From Lingula anatina (lineage: Eukaryota; Brachiopoda; Lingulata; Lingulida; Lingulidae): a stretch of DNA of 64,000 bases. A program made the position numbers and the translations under genes. The stretch is taken from NCBI RefSeq assembly GCF_001039355.2, contig NW_019775716.1, forward strand, positions 145,394 through 209,393. The letters are read 5' to 3'. The notes below the pieces were generated by a model. That model saw only the letters and a program-made list of their open reading frames with translations. It did no database searches and had not been told where the DNA came from. Shown piece by piece: positions 35,101 to 46,675 of the stretch (position 1 is the stretch's first letter; each line of letters opens with the position of its first letter).

Positions 35101-36421
35101 CAAGCTGTAATTACACTGGCATTTCAGACACGTATGAAGCCAGAGCCACTATCACAGACTCAATTAAGTTAGGTGAAAAGATCAGTCATTATCATAGTAA
35201 CTTTCCATGGGTTCATTTGTAAAAGAAAATTCAAATAACTTTTCACATCTACTGACATTTTAGTAATAGTAATCACTTACTTTTTTTTATTAGACAAATC
35301 ACTTACTTTAGAACTAAAAAAGTAACAACATAAATACAAATTATAAAATTTCTTGGAAGCAAGATTGAGCTTACTGATAACTTTTTACAAATAGATAATC
35401 AGTAATTTTATTCCACATTTTCAACCAAGCATCACTATATTTTCATAATATGTACTAAATAATCTCAACCACCATTTATGCAGACCTGCTCTACTATCTG
35501 TTCAAATCGTTTACTTCTAACAATTCTCTCATCCATTCCTTCTCTTTCCTCCCCGCAGTGAGAGCTGGCGCCAAGATATCCCTTCTGCTGGTCACACTGG
35601 TCAGTATCAGCAACGTGTCCACTCTGCACTGACCGTCTGTTCCGGACAGTTTCATATTTCAGCCTGGCAGGTTCTGAGCCATCCAATACAAACACAGCAT
35701 TGATCCCATCTATAAGAAACCGCTTCACCTTAAAAAACAGGTTCCTGAAAAAAATATACAAACATTTTTATACACACGTGATACTGTACACACTCACACG
35801 TATTCAACCTGTATATGTACAGACCAACTTAACAGATTTTGATCAATTGTGATCACATATATTATATAACATGCATTCCTAACAGGTTGATTCATATCAT
35901 AATAAGTATTTTAAAGCATCAAGTTAAAAAAACCTTTCCTGTCCTTTTTTGTACATAATGTCACTCCATGTTGATACCACTTCATAAAATGAGCTACATG
36001 TACAACTTAAGTTCTTTTTATTGTATTACACATTGTCAATGAATGTTGCAAAAAAAGAAAATAACAAAATTTCAACTGCTCACTGTTTGACTGCTGATCT
36101 ACCAGTACAGAACAGTATACTATAGTGTGGGTAAATCAGGCCTATAATTTGAATATTTGAATATTATAGAAATACAGAGAGAGCAGGAATCTCCCTCTTG
36201 GCATCCTGAGCTGAATCAACATACGTGCACATATTGGTACACCTTACACCATTCATGGGTATTTACCGTAAATGTTGATGTGTGCCCTTGTAGTCTTTCA
36301 ACCCATGGGATTGGACAATCCACCCACTGAGATCAATGGCCACAGTTTGACCTCTCAGTGACCTCAGAGTGACCACCTGCTTGACATCCTCCAGGACTGG
36401 CCACAGTCCTTTAACACCCAT
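29175..36421 (-). CDS. GEN1: GEN1 Holliday-junction resolvase (flap endonuclease family)
   Basis: Structure-selective nuclease that cuts Holliday junctions; XPG/FEN1 family. Exons (high to low): 36421-36267, 35744-35486, 34727-34548, 34305-34124, 33839-33733, 32862-32672, 32057-31974, 31398-31265, 30905-30844, 30476-30324, 29623-29175. Lengths sum to 1,956 nt with unbroken phase, giving 651 residues. N-terminus MGVKGLWP with AIDLSGW; XPG-I region HHEGEALC and TDDMDAFLYGA keep the paired acidic metal ligands; GCDYDAKGIQKVG begins the helix-hairpin-helix. A Cys-rich block (HCSQC ... NGCEQC ... CNCDWH) and a chromodomain-like stretch (CYEVRWHML) follow, as in animal GEN1. The tail is basic (KKRKLDTK) with a possible PCNA-binding MPSISSFF. 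It is shorter than human GEN1 (about 900) because of the tail. Start context GAGGCATGG is good; a splice acceptor (CATCTTTCAG) just upstream implies a 5' UTR intron. Another frame stays open past the stop (29000-29227). Confidence 0.95.
31735..31915 (+). pseudogene. Fossil of a non-LTR retrotransposon C-terminus
   Basis: In a GEN1 intron. Reading across shifting frames gives the pattern RRxRPRKRFMD, then KEAMQKVKVEEDIKDR and a WRCAIHCDNP-like end, typical of the last residues of many LINE reverse-transcriptase ORFs. It is only about 180 bases and frame-broken. Confidence 0.45.
32603..32664. repeat. (TG)n(GA)n beside a GEN1 splice donor
   Basis: Starts about eight bases downstream of the donor at 32671 (minus strand), reading (TC)n then (AC)n into the intron. 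Confidence 0.85.
33184..33386. mobile_element. 203-bp MITE with TTA target, in a GEN1 intron
   Basis: Imperfect inverted ends (GACTGCATTCCCATAGATTTAG ... ATCTGTGGAATGGGGTC, read in two parts) flanked by TTA at 33181-33183 and 33387-33389, a PIF/Harbinger-like target. A second copy is at 45107. Confidence 0.7.
34680..34905 (-). repeat. 62/63-bp tandem repeat carrying GEN1 splice acceptors
   Basis: Three units, each with a pyrimidine tract, AG and a CxELxQYFG-coding start, on the minus strand. Candidate acceptors lie at 34852, 34789 and 34727. Only the last keeps the GEN1 frame; the others add 125 or 62 nt. Confidence 0.85.
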
Positions 36422-36439
36422 GCCTCAGCTGGACAGTAT

Positions 36440-36960
36440 GTGATCTGAAAGATGTTCATGAAAATACATGTACATGTCATAAAATAAACTATATATGTTG
36501 TAAAAGAAAACTATGTATCGTCATCCATGCAGTTGTACTTTACCCGTAATAAATTGCAATTTCAGAAAGGGGTTCTTTTTCTGAAAAGTGGACCTTTTAC
36601 CATGAAACCTTTGCGTACCTTGATAAAATTTTACCCAGAGGAGTCCTTTTTTCCAAGCAAAACGGATTCTTCCGAACCCCCTGATCCCCCTCCCCCCTCC
36701 AGTTACAAGCCTAGCTGTTACTCTAGCACATTATTAAATATACATACCACGGGGCTGATATCAAAACAAAAGGATTGCAGGGACCGATACAATGAATGAG
36801 ACGGAGTGACTGCCACGTGCAGAAGATGGGCAGGAAATCGGCCAACTACTCAGAAAACCACTAACGCAAACGAAGATGATTGGACGGTGACCGCAATTAG
36901 GCAGTAAACGCGGGGAAAGTCCATTCTTTGATATCACCCCATGCGCGGTGATATCAGCGT
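36440..36960 (-). promoter_or_regulatory. Probable GEN1 5' flank
   Basis: Region upstream of the GEN1 start, more GC-rich than its surroundings around 36780-36960. It contains CACGTG at 36813, ATTGG (reverse CCAAT) near 36879 and a GATATCACC / GGTGATATC inverted repeat at 36930-36955. No TATA box is evident. The promoter call is inferred from position only. Confidence 0.3.
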
Positions 36961-37023
36961 GTTCTATTCAAAGTTAGGGGTTTTGGGTGGGGAATACGCA
37001 CGATTTCCCTTTGTATGTATGAC

Positions 37024-37125
37024 AAATAATGCACTCTTACCCCCTCGCCCGATATCCACGATAGCATGCCTCGCTGGCGCTCGGCCTGCTATCGTGATAT
37101 CGGGCTCGTGGACAGTGCATTATTT
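37024..37125. repeat. 102-bp fold-back repeat near GEN1 5' end
   Basis: Outer arms AAATAATGCACT / AGTGCATTATTT and inner arms GCCCGATATCCACGATAGCA / TGCTATCGTGATATCGGGC enclose a 20-nt GC-rich loop. MITE-like or structured. Confidence 0.75.
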
Positions 37126-38789
37126 ACTACATAAAACATAAATACGATGACGAACATCTAGAATCGCATAAGTTTACATGTATGCCACCTTGGGTCCATA
37201 TATATTATAATACAGTACTGTATACAATATGATGATGGGTCCACGACAAAAAAGCACGCACACGCACACACACACACCCAGAAACACACACGTTAACATT
37301 AATACACTGTACCAATACATGTATCACGAAAATTCATGCGTTAACACTCCTGTTGACGATTCTGATATGTACAGGTACATGTACTGGCTGTGCTAACGTG
37401 CTACAGTACGTACAATACATAAAGGTGCAACAAGTCTTATATTAATTTACGTTTGTTACTACAATAAAATTGTTTCAATATATATTCAGCTTTCGCCTTG
37501 TTGCTTTGATAAATAAAACAAAAGGTACGTACGGGTATATGTAACTACTTCAGCACTGCACCAACAGTGCCTGATCAACACCTTACTTGTTCCTAGAGTC
37601 TTCCTTCATCGTGGATTTACCGCTAGGTGGCAAACTGATCGCAGAGTTCAAGATGCTACCCTTGCTGACGGACTCAAAAGGATACGTTGTTAAATATCAC
37701 AAATACAAGTATCCAAGAATAATAAAATGGTTTTCATATGTATTGTGGAAGTGCTTAAGGCAAGTTTCATCAACATAGGCACTTCTAAATGTTAAAACAC
37801 CGTGTACTGGTTTTTGTCTGCAAGAAAAATGTTTGATCTTTCACTTTCAGACCTTACAGGATTGATGTTAAATTAAGCTGCTTATTCGAAATTCGTACAG
37901 GTATGAGAAAAATTAAAAATTAAAAAAATTAAAAACAGGTTTTACATAGGCCTACCAGTTGGACTTTTAACCGAGATGCCTCAATCAGGCACCTGAAATA
38001 TGAGAATCTGTGTATTTAACCTAGTTCTTGAATTGTAGGCCTACTTTGCATTTGAAAAGACTCCAACTCAGGCAGCAAACAGAAAGCACCAGGGTAAAAT
38101 TTTAATGCTCAAAGGTAAACTCATCATGGTCGTACGGGACCAAAGCACAGTGCTGATATTCCGGATCCTTTAAGATATTGTTCTAGACGTCGAGGACCAG
38201 TACAGGGAAGGCTACAATCTCGAACTGTATATCCAGTTAGGAACACTTACTCAAGCACACTGTAAGTACATGTAGATCTACATTAAATAAGGGTTTCGTT
38301 ATCACTGACACTGTCCTGAACTGCTAGTAGGGTTAGTACTAGCACAGAGTAGTTAGTTGTCATGCAGGGAGTTTCAGAGACCCGTATACCTGATGTCTGT
38401 TTTGTAGGACTGCAGATTGGTTGATAGATATAAAATTCACGTAAATAGATTTTAAAATACCACTCTTACAGTGCACACTATTAGTCTATTGTAATTTGAA
38501 AAACCTGATCAGAATCGGTTGGGTAGACTATTTTTATCAATTTAATAAAGTCGCCACATAGGGGCCTATATTTTGATCAGATGTTCCCATTATGGTACAC
38601 TGTAGACTGACTGTGATATCCACAGGTCGTTTTTTACGCCTTTTACATGTAGGCCTACTACTACAATGTCAGACATTGTATGTGTAGCCTATTTCAGATT
38701 CATCAACCAACCAAGGTGACAGTCGAGCGTGGTACACGTAACTGAGCCTCAATATTGTGTTTTCAACTTCCAAACACCGATCTGACTTA

Positions 38790-38927
38790 CCCTCTACCAG
38801 GGCGGCAGATTAATTTTCACAAGATATATTCACGGATATATGTCTTTTGATAAACAGGCAGTAATTTCATTCTCTGGCTTTTTCAAAATTTCCCTGGGGG
38901 CCTAATATCTGCCACCCTGGTAGAGGG
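38790..38927. mobile_element. 138-bp MITE with TA target duplication
   Basis: Same inverted ends as at 23867 and TA on both sides. It lies in XKR unit 1; its paralogous counterpart in unit 2 is the disrupted copy at 46579. Confidence 0.8.
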
Positions 38928-39406
38928 TAGGTCACTGGATGTACTATAGAATGGATATATTTTGTCCAAGTATATAAACATGTACATGTAGGTTCACAGT
39001 ATATCATTGATTTAAATTTCGTGAAAACCAGTCCGAATAATCGTTCTCCATCCCACCGACTCTCTCTTTAATTAACTGATTCTTCTGTATTACACATACT
39101 ACAGAATAATGGCTTTAGGACAGGTCTGCCCCCAAGTGAGTGTAGGCCTACCATAATTAAAAAAATAGAGACATTGAAATCGGCCACACAGTTAGGCGAA
39201 TTGAAAAAAACGTCTTCATGGTTGACTAGACAATGTAGGGGATATGACAGTCGTTCACAATGACAATAGATACAAGATCATAGCACTTAAAAAGTGAAAG
39301 TGCTGGGGGAATAATTTTGCGGACTGAGCTGAAGAAACCAATCCCAACTCTTAAAACAGGAATACTGGACATTGTTAAAGCGGGCAAAGCGATAATGATT
39401 GTAATA

Positions 39407-39798
39407 CAGTGGCGGATTTAGGGGGATGTGAGGGGTTCCTGCCCCCCTTCCATTTCTGAAAAAAATCACTCCAATGGTTCCCTCTTGAAATTAGAATTTT
39501 GAATAGCTGAATTATAGTTCTAAACTGTACCAAATGGCATCGTTCGCCCTCCAAAATACCATTTTTTCGTGATCCTTTAGTAGCGGGGNGCTAACTTTTC
39601 ACAAAAAAAAAAAAAAAAAAACACGATAATGAAAAATAATTAAGTAAAAAAAATAACAACAGGGGATAAGAAATTTCCCTTCTCCCCTTTAGTGGCAGAT
39701 TTAGGGAGGTGCCAGGGGGGTCCTGACCCCCACTTCGAGGGGGGGGTCAGCTTCGCATCCGTGGACCCCCCTTCAAAAAATCCTGGATACACCCCTGG
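39407..39798. mobile_element. CAGTGGCGGAT-type MITE cluster, unit 1 only
   Basis: Starts CAGTGGCGGATTTAGGGGG and ends ACACCCCTGG, with a second similar end inside (AGTGGCAGATTTAGGG near 39692), so probably nested. An N lies at 39589. Unit 2 lacks it near 52985. Ends resemble hAT-type MITEs; I do not see a clear 8-bp target duplication. Confidence 0.5.
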
Positions 39799-40023
39799 TA
39801 ATTACTGCATCGAATATGAACAAACAGAAGAAAAAAATTAATTAAACCAGGACTGGGATAGAAGGATTTTACTAGTCACTGTAGGATCCTGTAATATGAC
39901 CTGACTGGGACAAGGAAGTAATGAGCAAAAATACCGTGAAATAATGAAATATTCAATATAATCTGTTCTCACAGAGTATTAGAGTAGACCACATATCGGT
40001 ATTAGTTAGGAGGACTTGTAACG

Positions 40024-40054
<31 letters not shown>

Positions 40055-40298
40055 TGTCTGTAAAACTGCACATATCTGGCCAATATGAGGAATTTGTTTT
40101 ATATACATGTACATGTAGGTCAACTAAACAGGGCATTGTCGAAGGAGAAAGAAACTTCGTGTAAGATGTCTAACTTGATTTTGTTACTGTACTGTAGGTT
40201 TATTTCTTTTTTTTCTCGGCTTATTGTTACCTGGACGTCCAGCGTTATGCTTTTTGGTATACTAAGGCGATGTACACACACACTATCCTGACAGAGTG

Positions 40299-40515
40299 CA
40301 CGGGCGGATCCAGGTTTATTTGAGGAGGGGGGGGGGGTCCGCGGATGCAAAGTATCCCCTCTAATTTGGTATTTTAGAGGGCGAACGGTGCCATTTGGTA
40401 CGGTTTAGTACTATGATTCAGCTAGTCAAAAATCTAATATCAAGAGAGGACCCAGAAATCGAAGGGGTGGTCAGGATTCCCCCCCCCCCCCGACCCCCTC
40501 TAAATCCGCCACTGG
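40299..40515. mobile_element. GGCGGATCCAGG-type MITE upstream of XKR 1
   Basis: Inverted ends GGGCGGATCCAGG and AATCCGCCACTGG with G-rich and C-rich inner flanks. The same insertion is found upstream of XKR 2 (53440-53654), so it is older than the duplication. Internal sequence matches 39407-39560 in reverse. Confidence 0.6.
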
Positions 40516-40943
40516 AGTGATCACTGTGGACTTGATTAATACATGTATGCGAGTATATTGCAGCTTATTATTTATGTTCCCCAGTTTAGTACTACATGTA
40601 GTAGGCTTGTTTAGGACCGAAAATTGGGCAAACGCTGCATTTTGTAGTACAAATGTCTAACTTGAAAAGAATGTTCCTTGGACTAAAAAAGAGTATACAG
40701 ACTATTTCTAACAGTGCATAAATTAAATCAGTAAGCATAAATTATGCCAATTTCTTTATGCAAACGCGGGAATATTGCCTCCCTGTCCCCTTACAAATCA
40801 AAATGGCGGATCCAGGTCCACAGTCCAATTCTTTCATTTTAAGTGGAAAAAAATAAGACAACCTTTAGTACCTGTCCTAATTTTGTGATGAAATCAATAT
40901 CATTTTCCTTTCAGAAAACATCGTTGAGAAAATTTGAGACAGA

Positions 40944-42383
40944 ATGGCAGAAAAAGAGCAACATGTGAGCGGGATCGAACTGGAGGAAAATTCAGAGAAA
41001 AATTCATCACAAGATAATGTTTCCCTGCCCAACTCTCCTCCGCACACCCTTTCACTTCCGATCAGTAGAAGCAGGCCGCAATCAAAACAAAAGCTGATCA
41101 ATGTTTCACATAAAGCACTCAAGTTTTCCTTATCCTTGAACTTCCTGTCAGCACTGTGTATGACATTCTTAATTCTGGCAGACATGGTTACAGATATAAT
41201 ACTCATCGTGTTATACTACCAAATGGGGGAAGGGTATCGCACGCCCGTCTGGGTAGCCATAGGCATGTTAATTCCCGCTCATATACTTATGGCCCTCGTC
41301 GACAACCATCTCTTCGACAGAGTATCGGAATTTCCCATCATAAATAAAATTCCTAGATATGCCAGGTTTCTCTTAGACTTTCCATTGCCGCATTTAAGGA
41401 TGTGGGGCTTGCATCTGAAGCTTATCAAGAGAAGGTTCCTCGTCATGTATTACGCTTACAAGGCCAATGAAGAGGCACTGAATCGGATGCAAGAGCAGAT
41501 CAATCTTTCTGGAACCAAGACCATTCCTCGTGATAGACCCGATGTGGAAAAGGAAATGCGGGAACATATTTTATTCTTCCTGGGGGTAGAACCAGTTCTG
41601 TCTCGATGCAAGTTGTTTCAAAGCATGCTGGAGTCTGCCCCTCAGTTAATGGTCAACTTGTTTCTGTTGCTGAAATACCAAGACCTGAAATCAGAGTTGG
41701 CTATATGGCAGATGGTATCTGGCAGCATTTCAATGATATCTCTCGTTTGGGGCATTGTGGCTTATCAAAAGTCGCGCCCAGGTGGAAGGAGTCGATCAGC
41801 GTGCGCCACGTTTCTGTATTTCATTGAAATGGTCATGTTTATGATAGGCAGGTTGTTGGCACTGGTTTACTGTGCCCTTTGCTTTCAATACTGGATTCTT
41901 ATTGTCATTATCCCCCACGGTGTGGTTTACTTCATCTCCAGCTGCTGTCGCCTCCGTCAATCCAACGGTACAAATGGCGGCATCTGTTCTGGCAGCTTCA
42001 TCAGGCGCTATGTGATACGCGTTGCTCTTAGCATCATCAGCATTTTCTGCATTATCGAAGATTTGCCTATTATAATCTTTGCCATTGTTAGCGTGGTGTA
42101 CCTCACAGAAAACGTCATCTTTATTTCTTTCCCCCTTCTTGTGAGCGACTCTGCTAATCTCACCGGGACTGCTTTTGGCAATTCTACGGACGAGGCGAAC
42201 GCTTTGAACCCATTTCACAGACACGATGCTCGACCGTGTGGTGGCAATGATCCTTGGTTTTACACCGTGATGTGTGTTGTTATCATCTTTACGGTGTTGA
42301 GTCTGCTGCTTCGTGTGGTAGTTTACTGTGGAAAAAATCGCTGTGATTGCAATCTGCTTCAGGATGACGATGAAGACACGTAG
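40944..42383 (+). CDS. XK-related protein, paralogue 1
   Basis: Single open frame of 479 codons, ATG at 40944. XK/XKR family multi-pass membrane proteins; several (XKR4/8/9) scramble phospholipids after caspase cleavage. Seen here: a hydrophilic N-terminus (1-60); hydrophobic spans at about 63-91, 101-120, 231-245, 256-274, 288-314, 316-334, 358-400 and 438-461; and the family hallmark ESAPQL at 230-235 within an LFQSMLESAPQL context. An acidic C-terminus (QDDDEDT) ends the protein. A TTTTCCTTTCAG acceptor lies just before the ATG, so a 5' non-coding exon is likely. Nothing identifies the XKR subtype, and I see no clear caspase site. It sits in the first unit of a tandem segmental duplication. 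Confidence 0.92.
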   Translation: MAEKEQHVSGIELEENSEKNSSQDNVSLPNSPPHTLSLPISRSRPQSKQKLINVSHKALKFSLSLNFLSALCMTFLILADMVTDIILIVLYYQMGEGYRTPVWVAIGMLIPAHILMALVDNHLFDRVSEFPIINKIPRYARFLLDFPLPHLRMWGLHLKLIKRRFLVMYYAYKANEEALNRMQEQINLSGTKTIPRDRPDVEKEMREHILFFLGVEPVLSRCKLFQSMLESAPQLMVNLFLLLKYQDLKSELAIWQMVSGSISMISLVWGIVAYQKSRPGGRSRSACATFLYFIEMVMFMIGRLLALVYCALCFQYWILIVIIPHGVVYFISSCCRLRQSNGTNGGICSGSFIRRYVIRVALSIISIFCIIEDLPIIIFAIVSVVYLTENVIFISFPLLVSDSANLTGTAFGNSTDEANALNPFHRHDARPCGGNDPWFYTVMCVVIIFTVLSLLLRVVVYCGKNRCDCNLLQDDDEDT

Positions 42384-42587
42384 ACTTGATATTTATCATG
42401 AAGATAGTCAGGAATGGAATAAAACTGGACGTAAAAATAATAGATGACGTTGGTAAAATGCGTAGAATACACCAAGGGTGTTCAAAACTGTTAGTGGCAA
42501 ATTTTCTGCAAATCGTCACATTCACAGCACAGAACAATGACGACTTGTGACTTGAGGGTCAGTGCGAGCTGTTTACCACATAGTGCC

Positions 42588-42735
42588 CTGGCCACGTAAC
42601 TCGAAAGCATTGCGCACTGCGAATAGCGACATCACATAGAGGCTACAATATTTTATATGGGGCGAGTATGGGCGAGTTATGGAATCGAGACGCTTGCGCT
42701 CGGTCTGGATACGCGATGCTTTCGAGTTACGGGGC
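42588..42735. repeat. Imperfect inverted repeat downstream of XKR 1
   Basis: Arms CGTAACTCGAAAGCATTGCG and GCGATGCTTTCGAGTTACG enclose about 100 bases with a further internal GGGCGAG repeat. MITE-like; shared with unit 2. Confidence 0.5.
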
Positions 42736-43772
42736 CCTGAATTAGATGAATCCTGGGTGATGATTTCAGTCACACCCATTGTGTAAAGAAAAAGAACCAA
42801 GAGGCCTGTTTTCATCATGACTCACAATTTCAGGTTGAACTGTATATTTTAAAGATGAGATTCTGAGTTGCACGTTTTTGGCGCATACAGTGGAATAAAA
42901 ACGCCGCTTTCAGACGTCTTGTAATTTAATTTCTGGGCGCAAATTTCTTTGCACACTTTTCTGTCGATGCATATTTAAGTTTTTTGTGTATTCATGCTGC
43001 CAAAGGCAGTTGTACAAATGTAAGTTTGTAATTTTACATATGAGCATTTTTTCTACGTATCGTTTCGATTACTCGTGATACTAAAAACACCTTAAAAAGA
43101 ATCATTTTGCATGCAACCCATATACATATGCGTTTCTTTCATATAAAGGTTATGTGTGTTTCTTTGATTATAAAAACTTCAAAACCCATAATAGGAAAGG
43201 GAAGATCACAGAGGTATCACGCTTTATATGTATGTACATGTATTATTATTATTATTATTATAACCATTTCCAAGAAAAAGAAACATCTTTATATTTAATT
43301 TTTATAGCAATATTATACAATTATTGACTTTGGATGAGGTCTGTAAAAACATATTAATCAAAAGCAAAAGTCAGTCATTATTTTGTCATATAACTTTATA
43401 ATGAGGCAATGTCAATGTCTTTGCTTGTAGACGACATCAAAAGTTTGTTGCAACAGCGCTGTCATCAGATATTTTTGTACTGTGATCACATATCATTTTT
43501 TCTGATTGTTCCAAAATAATCGGTCAATATATAAAAAATGACGTCGTTGGTCAAACTTAAGTTTATCAGACCTTACATTCCAGGATATACATGTATTTTG
43601 CAAGATAGCATTCTGTGCTATTTACATACTTATCTGTATCTCATGCAATAATGCTTTGTAACATTTTAAAGGAACTTCGTTCCTAGAAACAAATGCTTAT
43701 TCTAATTGAATAAAGCTTTGTTACATTTACAGAAACTGTCCTATATACACGTGATAAATCTTATTGAATTAA

Positions 43773-44110
43773 AGTGATAATAACTCTTCCTATGGGATCT
43801 ATATTTCACAATAAAAACATTGTGAACAACTCATAGAAATATAATATATTCTGTTGTAACACAAAAACGGCAGTTATAGCTATTATTCTGATATCTGAGC
43901 TTGTCTTTAGACCACGTGACTTCCATTGATGGCTATACTCTGTTATAATCTCTTACGATATTATAACAAAAAAGAAAACTTTTTAGAAAAAAACAGGGAC
44001 TAACTTTGAATGTAAAAATGGATTCATTAACCATTGATAAGTATGGAAAAAAATTGTTGTTTACTCTAGGGAAATTTATTATTTGGCCAAAACGAAGAGT
44101 TATTATCTCT
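43773..44110. mobile_element. 338-bp MITE with TTAA target (unit 1)
   Basis: Ends AGTGATAATAACTCTTC and GAAGAGTTATTATCTCT between TTAA (43769-43772) and TTAA (44111-44114), a piggyBac/Kolobok-like signature. It is shared with unit 2 (56848-57168), so it predates the segmental duplication. Confidence 0.8.
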
Positions 44111-45106
44111 TTAAGCTTTGTTACGTTAAAAGAACTTCGTTCCTAGAAACATTGACAAATTGGCAGAATTGTGTGGGCTTCATGTTTTTGGCCAATAACA
44201 TGATGGATTTTTTCACAAGGACAAAAAATATAGGGAGTCCATCAAAAATGCGACTTGCAAACTGTTTATTACGAAGACCGGTTACAATGAGCACACCAAC
44301 TTTTACTTTGAGTTACACTATCACGAGCTTCTACGACCAGAAGGGTCAAGAATCCTCCGTGCGACACCTGAAATATACTCTCCTAGCCTGTCAACACTCC
44401 CGATCTCGTCGGAGTCTCTCGATTTGGGCCTGGACAAAATAATGGGAAATATCACCCGATCTACCGATTCAGACGCAAAATCTCCCGATTTATCATACTT
44501 TTCTCTCTTTCCTTTCGTAAATTAGTACTAAAATGTAACAAGTAGATTTCCTCATATGTCGTTTAAATGAACACTTTTCAAGAGTTTCACTTGCCAAGCT
44601 TCAATTGCACTGGCATTTCATACAGATGTACATGTATGAAACCAATGCTACAATCACAGACTGAAGAAGGTGAAAAGTTCAGTCATTATCATAATCACTT
44701 TTCCATGGGCTCATTTGTAAAAGAAAATTCAAATAACTTTTCACATCTACTGACATTTTAGTGATAGTAATCACTTACTTTAGAACAGAAAAGTAGTAGT
44801 AACATGAATACAAATTACGATGAAGACCATCTAGAATCAAATAAGTTTATGCCACCTTGGGTCTATAGAATACTGTATGATATGATGATGGGTCCACGAC
44901 AAAAAAGCACACACACACATCAACATTAATACACTGTACATAACACGAAAGTGCAACATGTGTTATATTAACGTTTGTTATTACAACAAAATTGTTTCAA
45001 CAGATATTCAGGTTTCGCCTTGTTGCTTTGATAAATAAAACAAAAGGTACGTACGGGTATGTGCAACTACTTCAGAACGCACCCACAGTGCCTGATCAAC
45101 ACCTTA

Positions 45107-45323
45107 GACCCCATTCCCAGAGATTAAATCGATCCAACTAGATTGACCTAACTCCCAGCTGGGGGTTCATGCTAAATAGCTGTCAACCGAGCGGGCACGA
45201 AAGTTTATTACCCCCTTACAGCTTGCAGTAGGCGGGACGGACATTTAAGCTGGATTATCTGACAGTAAATTAGCGAGACTCCTCACGGGGATAGATCGAT
45301 CTAAAATCTGTAGGATCACGCCC
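45107..45323. mobile_element. 217-bp MITE with TTA target, new in unit 2
   Basis: Begins GACCCCATTCCCAGAG and ends in an inverted match. TTA flanks are at 45104-45106 and 45324-45326. The unit 1 empty site at about 37580 reads GATCAACACCTTACTTG with one TTA only. Confidence 0.8.
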
Positions 45324-45836
45324 TTACACTCTTCCTCTGGTCTTCCTTTATCTTGAATCTACCGCTAGGTGGCAAACTGATCGCCGAGTTCAAGATGTTA
45401 CCCTTTCTGACTCACTCAAAAGGATACGTTGTTAAATACCACAAATAAAAGTATCCAAGAATAAAAAAATGGTTTTCATATATATTGTGGAAGTGCTTAA
45501 GGCCAGTTTCATCAACATAGGCACTTTTGAATGTTAAAACACCGTGTACTGGTTTTTGTCTGCAAGAATATGTTTGATCTTTCACTTTCAGACCTTTCAG
45601 GATTGATGTTTAATAAATTGTAGCTGCTTATTAGAAATTCGTACAGGTATGAGAAAAATTAAAAATAAAAAAAATAAAAACCGGTTTTACATAGGCCTAC
45701 CATTTGGACTTTTAACCGAGATGCCTCTATCAGAAATATGAGAATCTGTGTATTTATCTAGTTCTTGAATTGTACTTTGCATTTGAAAAGACTCCAACTC
45801 AGGCAGCAAACAGAAAGCACCAGGATAAAATTTTAA

Positions 45837-46175
45837 AGGGGTAATAACTCTTCGTTTTGGCCAAAAATGAATTTTCCTGGAGTTAACAGCAATTTTCGCA
45901 TACTTACCAATGGTTAATGAATCCATTTTTACATTCAAAGTTAGTCCCCGTTTCATTTTTTCTAAAAAGTTTGGTTTTTTGTTAAAATCTCTTAAGAGAT
46001 TATAACAGAGTGTGGCTTTCAATGGAGGTCACGTGGTCTGAAGACCAGCACAGATATCAGAATATTAACTATAACTGCTGTTTTTGTGGTAAAACAGAAT
46101 ATATTTTATTTCTGTGAGTTATTCACAATGTTTTTATTGTGAAATATAAATCCCATACGAAGAGTTATTATCCCT
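45837..46175. mobile_element. 339-bp MITE with TTAA target, new in unit 2
   Basis: Same family in the opposite orientation: ends AGGGGTAATAACTC and GAGTTATTATCCCT, with TTAA at 45833-45836 and 46176-46179. Unit 1 at about 38100 reads AAAATTTTAATGCTC without it, so it inserted after the duplication. Confidence 0.85.
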
Positions 46176-46578
46176 TTAATGCTCAAAGGGAAACTCATCA
46201 TGGTCGCACGGGACCAAAGCATCGTGCCAATATTCCGGATCCTTTAAGATATTGGTAGACGTCGACCCCGGGAAGGCTACAATCTCGAACTGTATATCCA
46301 GTTAGGAACGCTTACTTACTTTAGGAACACTGTAAGTACACATGTACATGTAGATCTACATTAAATAAGGGTTTCGTTATCATTGACACTGTCCTGAACT
46401 GCTAGTAGGCCTACTAGAACTAGCACAGTGTAGTTAGTTGTCATGCAGTGAGTTTTTTTACTCCTTTTACATGTTGGCTTTCATTGTCAGACACGTGTAG
46501 CCTATTTCAGATTCATTAACCAACCAAGGTGACAGGCTCAATATTGCGCTTTCAAATTCTTAACACCGGTTTGACCTA

Positions 46579-46598
46579 CCCTCTACCAGGACGACAGA

Positions 46599-46675
<77 letters not shown>

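Larger units (their letters stand above)
37143..40943. other. XKR 1 upstream region
   Basis: MITEs at 38790, 39407 and 40299, a (GA)n at 40027-40054 and a splice acceptor just before the XKR ATG. The upstream 5' UTR exon cannot be placed with confidence. Confidence 0.6.
35100..44577. repeat. Tandem segmental duplication, unit 1
   Basis: Sequence from about 35100 (GEN1 intron) to 44577 reappears in order from 44577 to about 57666. The join is visible at GTCGTTTAAATGAACAC: after it unit 1 runs into a copy of the 35.1-kb sequence, whereas unit 2 runs into unique sequence. Contains GEN1 coding exons 1-2 and XKR 1. Confidence 0.8.
42384..44577. other. XKR 1 downstream region
   Basis: 3' UTR-like AT-rich sequence, the inverted repeat at 42588, (ATT)n near 43241 and the TTAA MITE. 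A minus-strand signal-peptide-like start at about 42818-42738 recurs in unit 2. Confidence 0.6.

Noticed and set aside
40299-40515. hAT assignment for the GGCGGATCC elements
   Set aside because: Ends resemble hAT MITEs but I found no clean 8-bp target duplication, so the class is left open.
41796-42224. 142-codon minus-strand frame
   Set aside because: Antisense shadow of the XKR coding sequence; repeated at 55082-55369 for the same reason.
44083-44442. 119-codon plus-strand frame
   Set aside because: It crosses the end of a TTAA MITE and the counterpart in unit 2 is not open; low-complexity composition.
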